From NCBI GenBank assembly GCA_002402575.1, contig DHGD01000040.1, forward strand, positions 1-8,763: a stretch of DNA of 8,763 bases. Direction: 5' to 3'. A model generated the notes under the pieces. The model saw only the letters and a program-made list of their open reading frames with translations. It was not told where the DNA came from and did not search any database. The DNA comes from Syntrophomonas sp. UBA4807 (GTDB taxonomy: Bacteria; Bacillota; Syntrophomonadia; Syntrophomonadales; Syntrophomonadaceae). The position numbers and the translations under genes were made by a program. Shown here piece after piece: positions 6,603 through 8,763 of the stretch. The stretch's first letter is position 1; the number at the start of each line of letters is the position of its first letter.

Positions 6603-6633
6603 ATTTTAGCATAACCAATAGTTATGCGTCCAA
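6603..6633 (-). promoter_or_regulatory. sufC operon promoter with perfect inverted repeat filling the spacer
   Basis: On the minus strand TTGGAC (6628-6633) and TAAAAT (6603-6608), the latter with an upstream TGC extended -10, are 19 bases apart. The whole spacer (6609-6627) is the inverted repeat GCATAACCAATAGTTATGC as read on the plus strand: 7-base perfect arms and a 5-base centre. It contains a symmetric T-N11-A (T6612 to A6624), the core of LysR-type binding sites. Its place between -35 and -10 would suit either repression by a LysR-type protein or MerR-like untwisting of an over-long spacer. Transcription would start near 6596, about 34 bases before the sufC ATG. Confidence 0.6.
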
Positions 6634-6669
6634 CACATCGCTGCTGGGCTTTAATTGCTTTGTTAACTA

Positions 6670-6960
6670 CTGCCGCCCGGTAGATTATAATCAAGCGCAA
6701 AAAAACGATTGTTGCCCCGCTAGATTATCAGCGGTCCGTACAAAAGGGGCGATTGGCGGGCATAGTATCTCTTAGCTCAATCTTCCCAAAGTCCTGTAAA
6801 CCTTGGCGATGCCGGTGTTGTGTCTTAGCGCCGGGCTTGCTGCAATACTTCCGCAACGCTGAGACGCCGAGCCGCGGGTTTGACCTTAACTTCCAGGACT
6901 GCAGCTAGCTGCCCGGTCAGTTTGTACTGGCTGCCGCCCGGTTGACCTGATTATCACGCT
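6670..6960 (-). repeat. Three degenerate copies of a ~22-bp motif
   Basis: A 12-base direct repeat, CTGCCGCCCGGT on the plus strand, occurs at 6670-6681 and 6931-6942. Read on the minus strand it is the end of a longer motif, roughly TGATNATAATC...CCGGGCGGCAG. Copies lie at about 6670-6693 and 6931-6955. A shorter variant, TGATAATCTAGCGGGGCAAC, lies at 6711-6730. The octamer TAGATTAT of the first and third copies is exactly 40 bases apart (6681 and 6721). No terminal inverted repeats or transposase were found around them. Confidence 0.5.
6825..6950 (-). pseudogene. Possible gene relic: start-less 41-codon coding-like stretch
   Basis: Between in-frame stop codons at 6951-6953 and 6825-6827, 41 codons are open on the minus strand. 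They read SGQPGGSQYKLTGQLAAVLE and continue VKVKPAARRLSVAEVLQQARR. The regular alternation of hydrophobic and charged residues looks like a genuine protein C-terminus, but there is no ATG, GTG or usable ribosome binding site. A neighbouring frame stays open past the stop (down to about 6731), reading KTQHRHRQGLQDFGKIELRD, as if a frameshift had occurred. I cannot name the parent family. Chance open frame in GC-rich DNA remains possible. Confidence 0.3.
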
Positions 6961-6982
6961 TGTGCAAACGCTCGTCCCTAAT

Positions 6983-7006
6983 TGATAATAATTACAATTA
7001 TAATCA
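6983..7006. promoter_or_regulatory. AT-rich 24-bp near-palindrome, Fur-family-like operator candidate
   Basis: The two 12-base arms match in 10 of 12 positions. The left arm begins TGATAATAATTA, and TGATAATNATTATCA, the classic Fur-type core, is matched at 12 of 14 defined positions (6983-6997). TATAAT occurs on both strands inside it. On the plus strand TTGATA (6982-6987) with CATATT (7005-7010) at 17 bases could form a promoter. The AT-rich composition makes accidental symmetry easy, so protein binding is only inferred. Confidence 0.35.
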
Positions 7007-7046
7007 TATTACCTATCCGGAGCGTTCTAGCAAGCCCCGTTAAAGT

Positions 7047-7087
7047 AAAAAACCGGGGGCGATGATTGTGATCACCGGCCTGGTGAT
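7047..7087 (-). terminator. Terminator downstream of prsA, possibly bidirectional
   Basis: On the minus strand GGTGAT (7076-7071) can pair with ATCATC (7066-7061, one G-U) over a 4-base loop. The stem is extended by outer G-C pairs with one mismatch, and CCGG plus six U residues (7052-7047) follow. An overlapping dyad, ATCACC (7071-7076) with GGTGAT (7082-7087), is followed on the plus strand by a U-rich run to 7098, so it could also stop plus-strand transcripts. The element starts 4 bases after the prsA stop. Confidence 0.5.
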
Positions 7088-7090
7088 GTA

Positions 7091-8038
7091 TTATTTTTCC
7101 CTTAGATCCTTTATTTCAGCCGTTTGGTATATTTCATCCAGATAGCTGCTCACCGCCTGGCCCCGCAGTTGCTCTATGAGATTGGTTTTGGCCTCCGCGA
7201 AAGGTATAATCCTTTCGGCTTGCTGTCCGGTGGCTTTGATGATATGCCAGCCGAATTTACTTTTCACCGGTTTGTCGGTAATCTGACCGGCTTTGAGCGC
7301 CAGCGCTGCATCCAAAAACTCTTTCACCATGGGGGTGTCCTGGTTGACTACCCCCAGATCGCCTCCCTGACTCTTGCTGGGGCAGATGGAATTATTCCGG
7401 GCAAGTTCGGCAAAATCAGCCCCGGACTGAAGTTGTTTGATCAGGTCCTGAGCTTTTTCCTGGCTGTCCGACAGAATATGAGAGACTCTCATGCCGGCAG
7501 CTTCTTTGAATATTTCTTGATGGGCCTGATAATATTCCTGGGCTTGCTGTTCTCCGACTGCGGCCTGGTCTGCAATGTGTTGTTCCACACGGCTGCGCAG
7601 CAGCCCCACTGCCAACTCGGCCTTGAGTTCATTTTCATTTAGTTCAAAGTCCTTCAATATTTGTTCATAGGCCTGGGGGTCTTCGGCCTCCTGGATGGCT
7701 TTGAAATCAGCCAGTTGCTTATCCTTATCCTCTTCGCTAAGGGCGATGCTCCGAGATTCTGCTTCCTGATCAATCAGTTTCATCATTATTAATTGATTAT
7801 AAGCGGTCTCTTGAATTTGTGGCAGTATCTGGGCATCAATGATCACTTCCCCGGCACCTGCTGCCTGCTGCTGCATCTTGTAACTGTTGGTAATCAGTTT
7901 AATGCGGCTGTCGTATTCCTGTTGGGTAATTTTCTGGCCGTTGACTTCAGCAATAACCTTATCAGCAGGATCGCTGCCGCCGCATCCGCCCGCTAGCAGT
8001 ATGATTATCAAACCCATAATTAAGGCAATTTTTTTCAT
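7091..8038 (-). CDS. prsA: Extracytoplasmic peptidyl-prolyl isomerase lipoprotein, PrsA/SurA type
   Basis: Membrane-anchored foldase that catalyses cis-trans prolyl isomerisation and helps exported proteins fold outside the membrane. The 315 residues begin with a lipoprotein signal peptide: MKK, a hydrophobic core, then LLAGGC with the lipid-modified cysteine at C19. Residues about 25-180 form the helical SurA_N-like chaperone part, starting VIAEVNGQKITQQEYDSRI. A single PpiC parvulin domain spans about 184-272, with MRVSHIL at its start, GADFAELARNNS, SQGGDLG in the middle and FGWHIIKATG at its end. A helical tail follows. The start ATG has AGGAGG 11 bases upstream, a slightly long spacing. 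The gene has its own promoter and terminator and stands alone. Whether it is the functional PrsA or another parvulin lipoprotein cannot be decided here, so the symbol is tentative. Confidence 0.9.
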   Translation of the reverse strand: MKKIALIMGLIIILLAGGCGGSDPADKVIAEVNGQKITQQEYDSRIKLITNSYKMQQQAAGAGEVIIDAQILPQIQETAYNQLIMMKLIDQEAESRSIALSEEDKDKQLADFKAIQEAEDPQAYEQILKDFELNENELKAELAVGLLRSRVEQHIADQAAVGEQQAQEYYQAHQEIFKEAAGMRVSHILSDSQEKAQDLIKQLQSGADFAELARNNSICPSKSQGGDLGVVNQDTPMVKEFLDAALALKAGQITDKPVKSKFGWHIIKATGQQAERIIPFAEAKTNLIEQLRGQAVSSYLDEIYQTAEIKDLREK

Positions 8039-8071
8039 TTATACAAAATCCTCCTCTAAATATGCCTTGAC

Positions 8072-8118
8072 TACAGGTCATTATAACACAATTTGCGGAG
8101 CAAACCTGTAAACCTGTA
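8072..8118 (-). promoter_or_regulatory. prsA promoter with three ACCTGTA elements
   Basis: On the minus strand TATAAT (8080-8085) is preceded by TGT, making an extended -10 element that compensates for a poor -35. Two tandem copies of AAACCTGT (8102-8109 and 8110-8117, plus strand) cover the expected -35 position. A third copy of the shared 7-mer ACCTGTA lies inverted as TACAGGT at 8072-8078, next to the predicted start of transcription near 8073. The layout suggests operator half-sites, but no regulator is known from the window. Confidence 0.6.
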
Positions 8119-8136
8119 TCAAACAGAGCCAAACAT

Positions 8137-8160
8137 AAAAAAAGGCCCCTGATGGGGCCT
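8137..8160 (-). terminator. Intrinsic terminator of gdhA
   Basis: AGGCCCC (8143-8149) pairs with GGGGCCT (8154-8160) over a TGAT loop. On the minus strand the stem is followed by seven U residues (8143-8137). It lies 27 bases after the gdhA stop codon and separates gdhA from the prsA promoter. Confidence 0.92.
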
Positions 8161-8187
8161 GCTCATAATACCGGCTAATTTTGCAAA

Positions 8188-8763
8188 TTATACTATTCCT
8201 TGGGCCAGCATAGCCTCAGCCACTTTCAAAAAGCCTGCTATATTGGCTCCAACCACCAGATTTCCGGGATGGCCGTAAGCGGCCGCAGCCTCGCTTGATT
8301 TCTTATAAATATCCACCATGATGTCTTTAAGCTTGGCGTCAACTTCTTCAAAGGTCCAGGCATAACGCATGCTGTTCTGCGACATCTCCAGGGCTGAACA
8401 GGCTACCCCGCCAGCATTGGCTGCTTTGGCCGGGCCGAACAGGACCCCGTTTTCCTGGAATACCCTGACTGCTTCGGGTGTGCTGGGCATATTGGCGCCT
8501 TCGGCAACTGCGCCGCAGCCGTTGGCAACCAGCCTTCTGGCGGCCGCTTCATCCAGTTCATTCTGGGTAGCGCTGGGCAAGGCGATGTCACAGGGTACTG
8601 ACCAGATGTCGGCGCCATTCTCGAAGAACTTGGCATCAGGGTGGTAATTGAGGTAGTCTTTGACCCGTCTGCGTTCGACTTCTTTAAGTTGTTTCATCAA
8701 GGGCAGGTCAAGGCCATTTTCATCTACTATATAACCGTTGGAATCGCTCATGGCGACCACTTT
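8188..8763 (-). CDS. gdhA: NADP-type glutamate dehydrogenase, C-terminal part (5' end outside window)
   Basis: Catalyses reductive amination of 2-oxoglutarate with ammonia to glutamate, linking nitrogen assimilation to carbon metabolism. The frame is open to the window edge, beginning KVVAMSDSNGYI. The ATG at 8751 is therefore internal and the 191 visible residues are the C-terminal part of a protein usually near 450 long. Visible family blocks are WSVPCDIALPSATQNELD, GAVAEGANMPSTPEA, FGPAKAANAGGVACSALEMS and the C-terminal NLVVGANIAGFLKVAEAMLAQGIV. They belong to the nucleotide-binding domain and the closing helix. The substrate lysine and the GxGxxA nucleotide loop lie outside the window. 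These blocks closely follow the E. coli GdhA-type hexameric enzyme rather than the shorter NAD-type Firmicute RocG/GudB enzymes. A strong terminator follows. Confidence 0.96.
   Translation of the reverse strand, partial: KVVAMSDSNGYIVDENGLDLPLMKQLKEVERRRVKDYLNYHPDAKFFENGADIWSVPCDIALPSATQNELDEAAARRLVANGCGAVAEGANMPSTPEAVRVFQENGVLFGPAKAANAGGVACSALEMSQNSMRYAWTFEEVDAKLKDIMVDIYKKSSEAAAAYGHPGNLVVGANIAGFLKVAEAMLAQGIV

Larger units (their letters stand above)
6634..7046. other. Long intergenic region without a complete gene
   Basis: About 410 bases between the sufC promoter and the prsA terminator. I see no complete gene on either strand. It contains a cluster of degenerate repeats, a coding-like relic, a perfect 12-base palindrome GCAGCTAGCTGC (6901-6912) and an AT-rich near-palindrome. 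A candidate minus-strand 3' end has GCCCC (6714-6718) and GGGGC (6746-6750), with an alternative inner stem CCGCT/AGCGG (6717-6721 and 6730-6734). Seven U residues on the minus strand (6699-6705) follow 8 bases later. A structured non-coding RNA or a decayed gene are both possible; no known RNA family was recognised. Confidence 0.5.

Noticed and set aside
6563..6700. N-terminal extension of SufC by 46 residues
   Set aside because: The extension would run across the promoter and inverted repeat. ATG 6562 has an excellent ribosome binding site and gives the normal family start.
6682..6930. Small insertion element bounded by the 12-bp direct repeats as target-site duplications
   Set aside because: The ends just inside the repeats show no inverted repeats, and the similarity between copies extends beyond the 12 bases into degenerate sequence, which does not fit a simple target duplication.
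6640..7040. Known structured RNA (T-box, cobalamin riboswitch, SRP RNA, 6S RNA, tmRNA, RNase P RNA) in the long gap
   Set aside because: None of the conserved sequence boxes of these families was found on either strand by eye.
7124..7642. 172-residue plus-strand open frame opposite prsA
   Set aside because: It lies wholly within the prsA gene, which has a full set of domain motifs. The antisense frame has no ribosome binding site and no recognisable features.
1..8763. CRISPR array, tRNA, rRNA or prophage genes
   Set aside because: No regularly spaced repeats, cloverleaf-like stretches, rRNA signatures or phage protein motifs were seen anywhere in the window.

Overview
The window looks like chromosome from an anaerobic, Gram-positive-type bacterium, probably a member of the Clostridia. 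Base composition is moderate. Most genes are preceded by strong AGGAGG-type ribosome binding sites, and several have compact sigma-A promoters and simple hairpin/U-tract terminators. The gene set includes a PrsA-type foldase lipoprotein, a speE-speB pair, a compact SufC/SufB-like scaffold pair and an NADP-type glutamate dehydrogenase. A syntrophomonad-like organism would fit, but that placement is an inference. No rRNA, tRNA, CRISPR array or intact mobile element was seen.

Left part (1-1645). The 3' part of trpS (plus strand) converges on a 64-residue single-pass membrane protein (minus). That gene diverges from an unrecognised 145-residue protein (plus), which in turn converges on the polyamine operon across a shared hairpin.

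Polyamine operon (3927-1646, minus). A near-consensus promoter drives pdaD (self-cleaving pyruvoyl arginine decarboxylase), speE (spermidine synthase) and speB (agmatinase). Together they convert arginine to agmatine, agmatine to putrescine plus urea, and putrescine to spermidine. The enzyme that supplies decarboxylated S-adenosylmethionine (speD) is not in the window.

Fe-S operon (6633-3956, minus). A promoter whose 19-bp spacer is exactly a perfect inverted repeat leads into sufC (ABC ATPase) and a short sufB-like scaffold, overlapping by 14 bases. A LysR-family regulator follows 26 bases later, and a strong terminator closes the unit. The pair resembles the minimal two-component SUF-like (SmsC/SmsB) systems of anaerobes. 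The inverted repeat fits the T-N11-A form bound by LysR-type regulators, which suggests that the operon's own third gene controls it.

Intergenic region 6634-7046. It contains no complete gene. It does hold three degenerate copies of a roughly 22-bp motif, a start-less 41-codon coding-like stretch, hairpins, and an AT-rich 24-bp near-palindrome resembling Fur-family operators. It may be a gene relic, a structured RNA, or both.

Right part (7047-8763). prsA (minus) has its own terminator and an extended -10 promoter surrounded by three copies of a 7-mer. Upstream lie the strong gdhA terminator and the C-terminal part of gdhA, which runs off the window.
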